Positions 7,925 through 15,342 of a stretch of DNA of 64,000 nt are shown piece by piece. The stretch spans positions 1 through 64,000 of the forward strand of contig SVMT01000010.1 in assembly GCA_015067305.1 (NCBI GenBank). The letters run 5' to 3'. A program made the translations under genes and the position numbers. This DNA comes from Oscillospiraceae bacterium (GTDB lineage Bacteria > Bacillota > Clostridia > Oscillospirales > UBA644). The stretch's first letter is position 1. The number at the start of each line of letters is the position of its first letter. The notes beneath the pieces were generated by a model. That model was not told the DNA's origin. It worked only from the letters and a program-made list of their open reading frames with translations, and ran no database searches.

Positions 7925-9490
7925 ATGGGAAGAACAGTATATAAACACGTAGTCGTAATAGGTATTGACGGTATGGGAAATTATCTTTTGCAAACTTCTA
8001 CGCCGAATATAGACAGGATATTTGAAAATCACGCAAAAACATATCATGCTCTTTCAATGAGTCCTACGATCAGCGCTCAGAACTGGAGTTCTATGCTTCT
8101 CGGCTGTTCTCCTGAGGTTCACGGATTTACGAACAGTAATATCAGAAGGCTTCGCCATGATTACGAAAAGCTCCCTTCTGTTTTCAGAAGAGTCAGAAAG
8201 GCTCTTCCCGACGCACATCTTATCGCTTGCGGTATGGCATATGAAAGATGTATGAGTGATGATGATCAGAATATTGACTTTCGAATGGTGCGAGGAGATG
8301 CTGATGTTTGTGCTGAAGCTGTCTCCGCGGCGGCGGAAAAACCTGAATTTATGTGGGTTCTTTTCAACAATCCCGATAAATGGGGTCACGGTGCAGGTTT
8401 TGGCAGTCCCGAATACATGAACGGTATAAGGGAAGACGATGAATTTGTTGGCAGAATTTATGACGCTTATGAAAAAGCAGGAATCATTGACGATACTCTT
8501 TTTGTTGTAATAACAGACCACGGTGGTATCAGAGGCGGTCATGGCGGATATACAGATGAGGAAAAATATATATTCCTTGCGGCAGCGGGTAAGTATGTTC
8601 CAAGAGGCGAGATCGGACACGCTTATACAAGAGACCTTCATGCCATAGTTCTTTACGGTCTTGGTATTGATGTTCCACCCTATGAAGAGGATGCTTTTAC
8701 GTCTCAGGTTCCCGATGGGATCTTCCCCGAGGTCAACGGTTCGTATTATGTTGTTCAGCCTAAAGTCATTGAATTTGAGATTCGTGAAACTCCCGATATC
8801 AATGGCGAAAAAGGTCTTTACAGATTTATTGATAAAGACAGAATAAGACTTGCAATGTTTATGGATAATACTGTAGAAGATGCTACTGGAAACTATGTAA
8901 TGGAGCCACATAATCTTGTTAAGTATTACAGCGAAGGTGTCTATGGGTCTTACGGTGAATTCGGAAATACAGGCTATGTAACTGTTAAGGATTTTAAAAT
9001 AGGCGAGGGAAGTTTCTCCTTTGCGTTCTGGGCAAAGGTTGACAGAACTCTTGACGAAGGTGTTGTAGTCTTTGCAAATAAAAATTGGTTCTGGAGAGAC
9101 CGTTCAGATGCAGGTATAGGATTCTCATTCAGAGCAAGCGATACTACACTCAGTCTCGGTCTTGGCGGTGAACAGGAAGAATATCAGGGCGGTTTTCCCC
9201 TTGATGTTGCAGATAAGAGCTGGATTCATATTGCAGTAGTTGTTAATAAGGAAACAAAGAAATATGAGCTTTATCATAATTTCAAGTTTACATATACCTC
9301 CGATATTGAAGATAAATATCTTGTGGCAGGGGATACAGACCTTCCTTTTACAATAGGTAATGACGGCTTGGGAACATTCTCAAACGAAAAATATGAGCTT
9401 CTTCTTAATATGGACGACTTCATCTTCTTCAACGGCGCACTCACTCAAGAGGAAGTTTCCAAACTTGCTGAATACTACGATTATAAATAA
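7925..9490 (+). CDS. alkaline-phosphatase-superfamily hydrolase fused to LamG domain, copy 4
   Basis: ATG 7925 is preferred over 7919 because AAAGGA (7911-7916) is 8 bp away and the protein then begins MGRTVYKHVV like copy 3. The 521-residue product carries IGIDGMG, SPTISAQNW, NNPDKWGHG, TDHGG and GGHGGYTDEEKYIFL, and a LamG domain ending in NMDDFIFFNGALT. The metal-ligand region reads N-N-P-D here instead of E-E-V-D or D-D-I-D, so substrate contacts next to the metal may differ between copies while the ligand Asp is kept. It is the last gene of the array and ends just before a GAAA-loop hairpin. Confidence 0.8.
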   Translation: MGRTVYKHVVVIGIDGMGNYLLQTSTPNIDRIFENHAKTYHALSMSPTISAQNWSSMLLGCSPEVHGFTNSNIRRLRHDYEKLPSVFRRVRKALPDAHLIACGMAYERCMSDDDQNIDFRMVRGDADVCAEAVSAAAEKPEFMWVLFNNPDKWGHGAGFGSPEYMNGIREDDEFVGRIYDAYEKAGIIDDTLFVVITDHGGIRGGHGGYTDEEKYIFLAAAGKYVPRGEIGHAYTRDLHAIVLYGLGIDVPPYEEDAFTSQVPDGIFPEVNGSYYVVQPKVIEFEIRETPDINGEKGLYRFIDKDRIRLAMFMDNTVEDATGNYVMEPHNLVKYYSEGVYGSYGEFGNTGYVTVKDFKIGEGSFSFAFWAKVDRTLDEGVVVFANKNWFWRDRSDAGIGFSFRASDTTLSLGLGGEQEEYQGGFPLDVADKSWIHIAVVVNKETKKYELYHNFKFTYTSDIEDKYLVAGDTDLPFTIGNDGLGTFSNEKYELLLNMDDFIFFNGALTQEEVSKLAEYYDYK

Positions 9491-9497
9491 TAATATA

Positions 9498-9525
9498 AGC
9501 CCGAAGAGCGAAAGCTCTTCGGGCT
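9498..9525 (+). terminator. GAAA-tetraloop hairpin ending the phosphatase array
   Basis: Perfect 12-bp arms (9498-9509, 9514-9525) close a GAAA tetraloop. It starts 8 bp after the stop codon of copy 4 and lies between convergent genes, so it may stop transcription from both sides. The T-tract is weak on the + side. Confidence 0.7.
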
Positions 9526-9585
9526 AAATATGTTTAGGAGTAGGTTTATCGGAATATTCAGCTTTTTTGTTCATATATTGTAATG

Positions 9586-11616
9586 TCAAAAGGAAACTGT
9601 TTCACCGATTTTTGCTTTAAAAGTTTTGTCTTTTATTGTTACGCTGAATTGTTCGCCGCATATGTTTATATCGAAAATCTTTCCGCACATACGTACGTGT
9701 TCCAGTCTCATGATTTCGGCAGGTCTGTTTTTGACGGGACACACGGTTATATTTCCGTCGAAGTCGGCTTTTATTCCGAAGATGAACAGCGCTATTGTTT
9801 GCGCTATGGAAGCAGAGCTTATATCACCTTGAAGCGGTGTGTCTTCTCTGTTTTTCATCATGTTTGCGGCACAGGAGTCTCCGAGGTAAGGTAACCTTTC
9901 ACCCCACCAATAGATTCGCTCCATTATATCGGTTGCAAGTTCGTCATAGCCTATATCATAAAGCTGGGCGCAGATCTGCGTTGTGAAGTGGGTACATATC
10001 CCTCCGCCACCATTGTCGATATCGTCCTGATCGTAAGCAATATCAAGTTTTGACATGCTGTGCAGGCCGAATTTTGAAAGAAATTCAGTTTTATTCAGAT
10101 GGGAGATCAGCCCCTCACGTTCTTTTTTGCCAATAACATCGCTGTTCAGGATCTTGAACATCTGAACGGTGTAGCGGATATCTCTTTCTCCGTTTCTGAT
10201 GAAATCATACCATTTGACCTCATCATTCCAAAGCGTTTTCAGTTTTTCTTTTAACTCGGATGCTCGCTGGGGGAGTTTTTCATCAGGCTGCCCCGCAACT
10301 TTTGTCAGCTCGTAAACCCTTATATAATTCATGTATCTGCGAGCATTAAGATCCGGCATTATGCCGTTATATGGAATACCTCTGCGAAGTTCAAGGTGGT
10401 CTTTTCCGCCTTCGCCGTAATCGTAAAGCTCAACATCTTTCGACTTATCATCGCATACATATGCATGGTGGAGCATCCATTCAAGAACTGTTTTGTCTCC
10501 CGCTTTTTCAAAAAGGAAATTCTTGTCTCCCGTGAAAAGCACATGGTAATATACCATTTGGATAACTTTTTCCTGGTTTACCTGATACCACGGCCCGACA
10601 GGTTTACCCGTGACGGGATTTATTGCATATGAGGTCGTCAGATCGTTTCTGAGATATGTTTTCAGCTGTTTTTTGTTTCCTTCTGCGTCGTAAAGCGGAT
10701 GTATCATAAGACCGCCGCAGTAGTCCCAAAGATAGGAACACATACAGCCGCCGTTGATGCTTCCTGTGCTGAAAAACGGTGATTGGCAAAGGTCAGGGTT
10801 TTCCCAGCGGCACATGATATATGTTACGAGCGATCTGTAATACAAATTATTCAGCTTTTTGTTGTCGGAATCGAACTGTGGAAGATTCGAAAGTATTCTG
10901 TCTGATTCTTTTTTCAGCCATTTAAATGAGTTCTCAGTCAGATTTTCATAATTGTCTGTTGTTTCTTTTGCTTCTTTTACAACATTTTCAAATAGTCCAA
11001 TATGGGCGGAAAAATAAAATGTCAGCGAATCATTAGCTGGAATTGTTATTTCGCTTTCCCACAGATAAGCAAGTTTGAACATTTTCATATGGGGCAGGGA
11101 AGATGTCAGTGCAAAAGCGCAGTCTTCGGTCTTTGAGAAAAGAATTCCGTTGTCTTCAAAATAATCATCAAGACAGCCTTTTTCAGCCGTCGGAATTGAA
11201 AATTTCCAATCCGCTTCATACCTTGTCTTGCCTCTGTATTCCACTTGAATGGGGATTATAAGGTCTGAATCTGTTGTATTTTTTAATGTGATCTTTTCAA
11301 TTACAGTTCTCATCTGAGGGATAACCGCAGATAATGTTTCAAGCTCAAAATTATCTGATTTTCCAAATCTTCTCATTGCATTTGGAAGCCATGTCCATTT
11401 TTTTGTTTTTACTTGAGCACCGTCGATAATAACATTGAATTTGAATCCTGTATTCGTATAGGGACATCCTTGAAAGCAGTTCAATGCCGTCGCAGAGTAT
11501 TCAGGTGTAAGAATTGACGCAATGTCAGCGCAAATACCGAGATCTTTTTCTTCGAGAATATTTTTTGTGCTGTCAAAGTGAAAAATATTATCATCGAACA
11601 TTTCCATGTAATTCAT
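9586..11616 (-). CDS. (alpha/alpha)6-barrel glycoside hydrolase-like protein
   Basis: This 676-residue protein starts at ATG 11616 with AAAGG about 9 bp upstream. The first ~200 residues are strand-rich and resemble a beta-sandwich (KITLKNTTDSDLIIPIQVEY). From ~230 on, the pattern fits a helical (alpha/alpha)6 toroid as in MGH1-like, GH63, GH78 or GH37 enzymes: WDYCGGLMIHP, GPWYQVNQEKVIQMVYYHVL, then a long helical stretch ending in a small beta domain (GNITVCPV). There is no signal peptide. It is transcribed towards the phosphatase array and not with it. An alpha-L-rhamnosidase-like or glucosidase-like role is possible, but the family was not identified with certainty and the catalytic acids were not assigned. 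Confidence 0.5.
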   Translation of the reverse strand: MNYMEMFDDNIFHFDSTKNILEEKDLGICADIASILTPEYSATALNCFQGCPYTNTGFKFNVIIDGAQVKTKKWTWLPNAMRRFGKSDNFELETLSAVIPQMRTVIEKITLKNTTDSDLIIPIQVEYRGKTRYEADWKFSIPTAEKGCLDDYFEDNGILFSKTEDCAFALTSSLPHMKMFKLAYLWESEITIPANDSLTFYFSAHIGLFENVVKEAKETTDNYENLTENSFKWLKKESDRILSNLPQFDSDNKKLNNLYYRSLVTYIMCRWENPDLCQSPFFSTGSINGGCMCSYLWDYCGGLMIHPLYDAEGNKKQLKTYLRNDLTTSYAINPVTGKPVGPWYQVNQEKVIQMVYYHVLFTGDKNFLFEKAGDKTVLEWMLHHAYVCDDKSKDVELYDYGEGGKDHLELRRGIPYNGIMPDLNARRYMNYIRVYELTKVAGQPDEKLPQRASELKEKLKTLWNDEVKWYDFIRNGERDIRYTVQMFKILNSDVIGKKEREGLISHLNKTEFLSKFGLHSMSKLDIAYDQDDIDNGGGGICTHFTTQICAQLYDIGYDELATDIMERIYWWGERLPYLGDSCAANMMKNREDTPLQGDISSASIAQTIALFIFGIKADFDGNITVCPVKNRPAEIMRLEHVRMCGKIFDINICGEQFSVTIKDKTFKAKIGETVSF

Positions 11617-11695
11617 AAGATCAGACCTTTCATGTAAAGAGATTTATCTATAATACAAAAATTGATAACACATTAATATTGAGTACTATTAGTTT

Positions 11696-11790
11696 TTGTG
11701 TGCGCGGCGTGAATTGTCTTTTGCGGAAAAGAACTCGGTTCGGCTCTGATAGTCCACAGGACTATTATTCACTACCGAAACTTCAACTTC
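11696..11790 (-). repeat. copy A of a folded ~100-nt repeat (decayed)
   Basis: This is a diverged copy of the element at 12080-12180. Shared blocks include the hairpin 11717-11722/11727-11732, the stem 11737-11743/11775-11781 (one mismatch), and the apical stem 11748-11755/11759-11766 around the same ACA loop. The outer stem is degraded and there is no CCA-like end or terminator. Against copy B, two base pairs of the apical stem changed on both sides (C-G to T-A and A-T to G-C) and a third became G-T. This suggests selection on the fold before decay. Confidence 0.65.
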
Positions 11791-11794
11791 TTTA

Positions 11795-12038
11795 TTTATA
11801 ATGATTATAGAAATTCGAAATTGTATTTCAATAGGGTTGGCTCCATTTTAAAGGTGCTTAAACAGCCTAGTTAGTGCTAAAAGAGCCAATCCCATCAAAT
11901 TTTCCTTGAAAATTTATCTATACTCATTTCAATGAATGTCGAGTTAATTCAAATTGTTATCAATTTGAATTAACAAAAGCCGATTTTATCGGCTTGTCGA
12001 AACGGTTTAGCGTTTCGACTTTCGATAATCATTATAAA
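11795..12038. repeat. hairpin-rich segment bounded by ~26-bp inverted repeats
   Basis: The ends 11795-11820 and 12013-12038 are inverted repeats of about 26 bp with two mismatches; the outer 14 bp are perfect. Inside are a long imperfect hairpin (11834-11843 with 11883-11893) and three consecutive perfect hairpins: 11943-11956/11961-11974 (14 bp), 11977-11984/11988-11995 (8 bp) and 11996-12004/12011-12019 (9 bp). No ORF fits. It resembles a MITE or a non-autonomous element, or the remains of a structured RNA. It sits exactly between repeat copies A and B. Confidence 0.6.
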
Positions 12039-12040
12039 AA

Positions 12041-12081
12041 AATAAGATAGATAATCACCATAAGTAACTATCTATCTTATT
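12041..12081 (-). terminator. intrinsic terminator after repeat copy B
   Basis: On the minus strand a perfect 12-bp stem (12041-12052 with 12070-12081) and a 17-nt loop are followed by a run of T. It directly follows the CCA-like end of repeat copy B, in the same way that the hairpin 12203-12238 follows tRNA-Pro. Confidence 0.75.
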
Positions 12082-12180
12082 GGTCCGAGCGGCGGGAGTT
12101 GCCTTTTCTGCGGAAAAGAGCGGGTTCGGCTCTGACAATCCACAGGATTGTCATTCACTACCGAACCTTCAACTCCCTTG
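12080..12180 (-). repeat. copy B of folded repeat, ends like tRNA-Pro with CCA
   Basis: The element folds into an outer stem 12094-12101/12170-12177 (8 bp, perfect). This encloses a hairpin 12103-12108/12113-12118 and a second stem 12122-12129/12161-12168 (one wobble), itself capped by a perfect 8-bp hairpin 12134-12141/12145-12152. On the minus strand its 3' end is identical over 22 nt to the 3' end of the neighbouring tRNA-Pro, including CCA, and a terminator follows. A separate promoter was not found. It may be a small RNA, a tRNA-derived repeat, or an insertion that copied the tRNA end. Confidence 0.6.
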
Positions 12181-12202
12181 CTAAAAAGATCAGAAGATAG
12201 TA

Positions 12203-12238
12203 AAAAATGATAATCCACAATAGTGAATTATCATTTTT
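12203..12238 (-). terminator. intrinsic terminator after tRNA-Pro
   Basis: The arms 12203-12214 and 12227-12238 form a perfect 12-bp stem with a 12-nt loop. On the minus strand it is followed by six T and begins at the CCA of tRNA-Pro. It should end the tRNA-Thr/tRNA-Pro transcript. Confidence 0.8.
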
Positions 12239-12314
12239 GGTCCGAGCGGCGGGAGTTGAACCCACGGCCTCTTGAACCCCATTCAAGCGCGCTACCAAAC
12301 TGCGCTACGCCCGG
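12238..12314 (-). tRNA. tRNA-Pro (anticodon GGG)
   Basis: Acceptor arm CCGGGCG pairs with the 3' strand including one G-T pair. The D-arm is GCGC/GCGC, the anticodon stem CTTGA/TCAAG holds the loop ATGGGGT with anticodon GGG at 12278-12280, and the T-arm has TTCAACT. The discriminator is A and CCA is encoded. It lies 15 bp after tRNA-Thr in the same direction and shares that promoter. Confidence 0.93.
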
Positions 12315-12329
12315 ACATATAAGGGTTAT

Positions 12330-12405
12330 TGGAGCTGATGATCGGGATCGAACCGACGACCTCATCCTTACCAAGGATGCACTCTACCGACTGAGCTACA
12401 TCAGC
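12330..12405 (-). tRNA. tRNA-Thr (anticodon GGT)
   Basis: Acceptor GCTGATG pairs with CATCAGC. The anticodon stem CATCC/GGATG closes the loop TTGGTAA with anticodon GGT at 12370-12372, and the T-loop is TTCGATC. Discriminator T and encoded CCA follow. It is the first gene of a two-tRNA transcript driven from 12449-12477. Confidence 0.93.
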
Positions 12406-12448
12406 ATCTCGATGGGTTTTGTCGACCCGTATCATTTATCGCTCATAT

Positions 12449-12477
12449 ATTATACTACAAAAAACTCAATTTGTCAA
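12449..12477 (-). promoter_or_regulatory. sigma-A promoter of the tRNA-Thr/tRNA-Pro unit
   Basis: On the minus strand TTGACA (12472-12477) and TATAAT (12449-12454) are separated by 17 bp: full consensus, as expected for a stable-RNA operon. Confidence 0.85.
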
Positions 12478-12542
12478 GTGACAAAACTGTAAACTCTGCT
12501 TTTATTTGTAAACTTTTCGTGTTGTATCGAGGTGTGAGTCTT

Positions 12543-13112
12543 TTGATCCTGAAAATATCTGCTGTTTTGATAATACTCTCGTTAATATCTTCTGTCTTTT
12601 GCGGCAGAGAAAAAGACTTGATGGATGCCTTTTTCGGGGGAGGATTTGATACTGTTTCATATTGTTTGAAAATAGGAGGCAGTATTTGCCTTTTTTCGGG
12701 ATTTATGCAGATTGCAGAGGATTCGGGTCTCGTAAGACAAATATCAAAGATCTTCAAACCGTTGGTCAGAATTATAATCCCTTCAGCTTTAATTGATCCT
12801 GAAACTGAATCAGCTGTCGTTATGAATATTTCATCAAATCTTTTCGGATTGGGTAACGCAGCAACTCCTTTCGGGATCAAAGCTTCTCAGAATATATATA
12901 AATTGAATAAACTTCCTGCTCCAAACAGATCGTTTGCCTCGTTTATAGTATTGAACACATCTTCACTTTGTCTTATCCCTACTACAGTAATTACTTTATT
13001 AAAATCGTACTCTGCTTCTGACCCATATGCGATATTATTGCCTGTAATACTGGTTCAGCTGGTCTCATGTATTTGCGGACTTCTATTGGTCAGGGTGGTG
13101 TTTAAAGAATGA
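12543..13112 (+). CDS. spmA: spore maturation protein A
   Basis: This membrane protein of 189 residues matches SpmA over its length: IAEDSGLVRQISKIFKPLVR, the strongly conserved MNISSNLFGLGNAATPFGIK, and VLNTSSLCLIPTTVI. SpmA and SpmB are membrane proteins needed for dehydration of the developing spore core. TTG 12543 is chosen as start because GAGGTG (12529-12534) is 8 bp upstream; an in-frame GTG at 12534 overlaps that site and an earlier TTG has no ribosome site. The stop overlaps the start of spmB by 4 bp, so the two are translationally coupled. Its presence marks an endospore former. No sporulation-sigma promoter was identified with confidence. Confidence 0.92.
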   Translation: MILKISAVLIILSLISSVFCGREKDLMDAFFGGGFDTVSYCLKIGGSICLFSGFMQIAEDSGLVRQISKIFKPLVRIIIPSALIDPETESAVVMNISSNLFGLGNAATPFGIKASQNIYKLNKLPAPNRSFASFIVLNTSSLCLIPTTVITLLKSYSASDPYAILLPVILVQLVSCICGLLLVRVVFKE

Positions 13113-13621
13113 GTCTCTTTACATTGCTTATTCCGGCTTTTTTCTGTGTGATACTTATATATGCCCATATTCATAATACAGATGTTTTTAATTCATTTAA
13201 AAATGGTGTTCTTCAGGGGCTGAATACTGTCAGAACTATTTTTCCTACATTGCTTCTGGTAATAACTTCTGTCGGAATGTTTCGTGAATCCGGAGCCATG
13301 GATGTTCTTATTTTTTGTCTGCAGCCGTTGTCTGAGTTAACAGGTTTTCCGTCGGAAGTTATTCCTGTCGCTGTAATGAAACCTTTTTCAGGTTCCGGAG
13401 CTTCCGCAATGATGGAATCTGTTTTGAAAAAATACGGAGCAGACAGCTTTTTAGGTAAACTGTCTGCTGTAATATGCGCTTCCACCGAAACTACTTTTTA
13501 TACTGCAAGTGTTTATCTTTCAGGATTGAAAGGAAATTTCGGAAAAGTTATTTTCTGTTCATTGTTTGCTGATTTTGTATCTTTTGCCGCGGCTTTCTTG
13601 GCGGTTAAATATTTATTATAG
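13109..13621 (+). CDS. spmB: spore maturation protein B
   Basis: The 170-residue hydrophobic protein shows SpmB features: a GxxxGLNTVRTIFPTLLLV-type segment near residues 33-55, the MKPFSGSGASAMM motif near 90-102, and CASTETTFYTASVY near 120-135. It is expressed with spmA through an ATGA overlap. Its last 6 bp overlap the 3' end of the convergent membrane protein gene at 13616-14335, leaving no room for a terminator between them. Confidence 0.92.
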   Translation: MSLFTLLIPAFFCVILIYAHIHNTDVFNSFKNGVLQGLNTVRTIFPTLLLVITSVGMFRESGAMDVLIFCLQPLSELTGFPSEVIPVAVMKPFSGSGASAMMESVLKKYGADSFLGKLSAVICASTETTFYTASVYLSGLKGNFGKVIFCSLFADFVSFAAAFLAVKYLL

Positions 13622-14335
13622 ATCAAATATTTTAACTATGACAAATAAAACCGCAAATACTATCGGTTGGTGTATAAAATAAAGAATAAATGAGTGTTTT
13701 CCGAAAAATGAAATGGGATTTGGACCGATTTCAAATGGGAAAATACTCTTTTTTTCTTTATATATTAGTTTTCCAATGATAATTCCCAAAAAGACAAATG
13801 CTAAATAAGGAAAAAGAGGGTAGTAATCTGATGAATAAAAGTTTCTTGAGTATAAACCAAATATACAGAAAATATTTGTATCAAGCCTTACCGTAAGGAA
13901 AAACTGTCCGATGAACCATGCGGTAACTGCAATACTTGCAGTTACCCATATGGGTAACCTTTTAACAAAATGAGATATTATCATTGCCAATCCCAAAAAG
14001 TGTAGAATACCGAATACTATTATCAATCTTGTTTTAAGAAGTCCGTCAGCCAATGCTGTCCCTGCGGTAAGCAATAAAGCTGAGGCAAAAACTATGAGAC
14101 CTCTTTTCAGATTGCTTTTTGAGAAGTTTGCAGATATTCCGCATAGTATCATAAAAGTTATCGCTGAGAAATCTCCGATGATATCATCATATCCCCAGAA
14201 AAAGTTTGTTCTGACACCGAACATATAATTCAGATCATAAACAGCATGGTCGTAGACCATACATATAAAAGCTATTCCACGAAGAAAGTCGATCTCCCAT
14301 ATTCTGTTTTTCTTTTGTGTTAATGTGTCAGACAT
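13616..14335 (-). CDS. DUF1624/HGSNAT-like membrane acyltransferase
   Basis: This 239-residue protein has about seven membrane segments. Its N-terminus carries RIWEIDFLRGIAFICMVYDH, the signature of the heparan-alpha-glucosaminide N-acetyltransferase (DUF1624) family, with the conserved R-x-x-E-x-D-x-L-R-G pattern. Members are believed to transfer acetyl groups across membranes; the bacterial substrate is generally unknown. The start ATG overlaps the stop of the oxidoreductase gene (TAATG), so the gene is the third of a three-gene minus-strand unit (16394 to 13616). Confidence 0.75.
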   Translation of the reverse strand: MSDTLTQKKNRIWEIDFLRGIAFICMVYDHAVYDLNYMFGVRTNFFWGYDDIIGDFSAITFMILCGISANFSKSNLKRGLIVFASALLLTAGTALADGLLKTRLIIVFGILHFLGLAMIISHFVKRLPIWVTASIAVTAWFIGQFFLTVRLDTNIFCIFGLYSRNFYSSDYYPLFPYLAFVFLGIIIGKLIYKEKKSIFPFEIGPNPISFFGKHSFILYFIHQPIVFAVLFVIVKIFDL

Positions 14336-15342
14336 TATTTTTCTCCCAATATTTTTTTGTCGGCGGGGTAGAGAACTCCCGATTGAAGTCTTGCATTATC
14401 CATTACTTTCATTACGGTGAGAGACGTTTCATGGTCGTTTATGTCTGATTCTGTTTTTTCGTTTAGTATACAATCAATAAACTCTCTTGCTTCGTAGTAC
14501 ATATCATCGTCCATGAGTTCGCAGTTGAAAAGTTCTTTCTCTCCGTTCCTGTAAATAATTTCAACAGTCCTCGGCTGATTTATTCTGTCAATAATTATGG
14601 TTGCATCTTCCCCTTGTATTTCGGTGGGTAAATAAGAATTTCCGACTTTTGAATATTTAAGGGTTGCGGTGAAATCTTCGTAATCAAGGATAGTTACACC
14701 TGCGCCGTCAACTCCTCCGGGAACTATTGCAGAGAATGCTTTTACATCTTTGGGCTCTCCGAATAGTTTTATTACAGGGTAGAGGCAGTAAACTCCCAGA
14801 TCCATCAGCGCTCCGTTTGAAAATTCAGCTTTGAAAGTATTTACATCTTCGCCTCGTTTGTGAGCGTCATAACGTGATGAATATTTCCCGAAATCTGCAA
14901 AAACGCTTCTTATCTGTCCGGCTTTCCACAGAATTTCTTTGTATTTGAAAAATCCGGGCATAAGGGTACTTTTAAATGCTTCCATAAGAGTCACGCCGTT
15001 TTTCTTTGCGGTTTCCATCATTTCTTTGAATTCAACAGCATTAGATGTTACAGGCTTTTCGCATATCACGTGTTTTCCTGCATTCATCGCTTTTATCGCT
15101 TGTTCAGCGTGGAGAGAATTTGGACTTGCTATATAAACAGCATCAATTTCCTTGTCTGAAAGCATTTCGTTAAGGTCTGTATAATATTTAACGGCATTAT
15201 TCTTTTCCGCAAAAGCTTTTGCTTTATCTTCAGAACGTGAATATATCGCCCAAAGCTCGAATTCTTCGCAGTGCCTTGCACCCCTGATGAATGCTTCCGT
15301 TATCCAGCTTGTACCTATAGTACCAAATTTAACTCTTTTCAT
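14335..15342 (-). CDS. Gfo/Idh/MocA family NAD(P)-dependent oxidoreductase
   Basis: The 335-residue protein opens with a Rossmann fingerprint (KFGTIGTSWITEAFI), followed by AVYIASPNSLHAEQA and the family motif EKP within GKHVICEKPVTSNAVEF (Lys near residue 97). The C-terminal half holds the GALMDLGVYCLYPV segment typical of dimeric sugar dehydrogenases of this family. It probably oxidises or reduces a sugar or cyclitol. It is coupled to both neighbours: the upstream AlkZ-like gene ends at its start and the downstream acyltransferase overlaps its stop. Confidence 0.88.
   Translation of the reverse strand: MKRVKFGTIGTSWITEAFIRGARHCEEFELWAIYSRSEDKAKAFAEKNNAVKYYTDLNEMLSDKEIDAVYIASPNSLHAEQAIKAMNAGKHVICEKPVTSNAVEFKEMMETAKKNGVTLMEAFKSTLMPGFFKYKEILWKAGQIRSVFADFGKYSSRYDAHKRGEDVNTFKAEFSNGALMDLGVYCLYPVIKLFGEPKDVKAFSAIVPGGVDGAGVTILDYEDFTATLKYSKVGNSYLPTEIQGEDATIIIDRINQPRTVEIIYRNGEKELFNCELMDDDMYYEAREFIDCILNEKTESDINDHETSLTVMKVMDNARLQSGVLYPADKKILGEK

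Noticed and set aside
3181-9490. Formylglycine-type sulfatases.
   Set aside because: No C/S-x-P-x-R motif in any of the four proteins; the motifs fit the phosphatase/phosphodiesterase branch better.
11640-12480. CRISPR array or prophage attachment region.
   Set aside because: Repeats are only two, long and diverged, without regular spacers, and no integrase or cas gene is present in the window.
12223-12492. An 89-residue + strand ORF with ERRELNPRP- and DRDRTDD-type segments.
   Set aside because: It is the antisense translation of tRNA-Pro and tRNA-Thr; such segments are well-known false proteins over tRNA genes.
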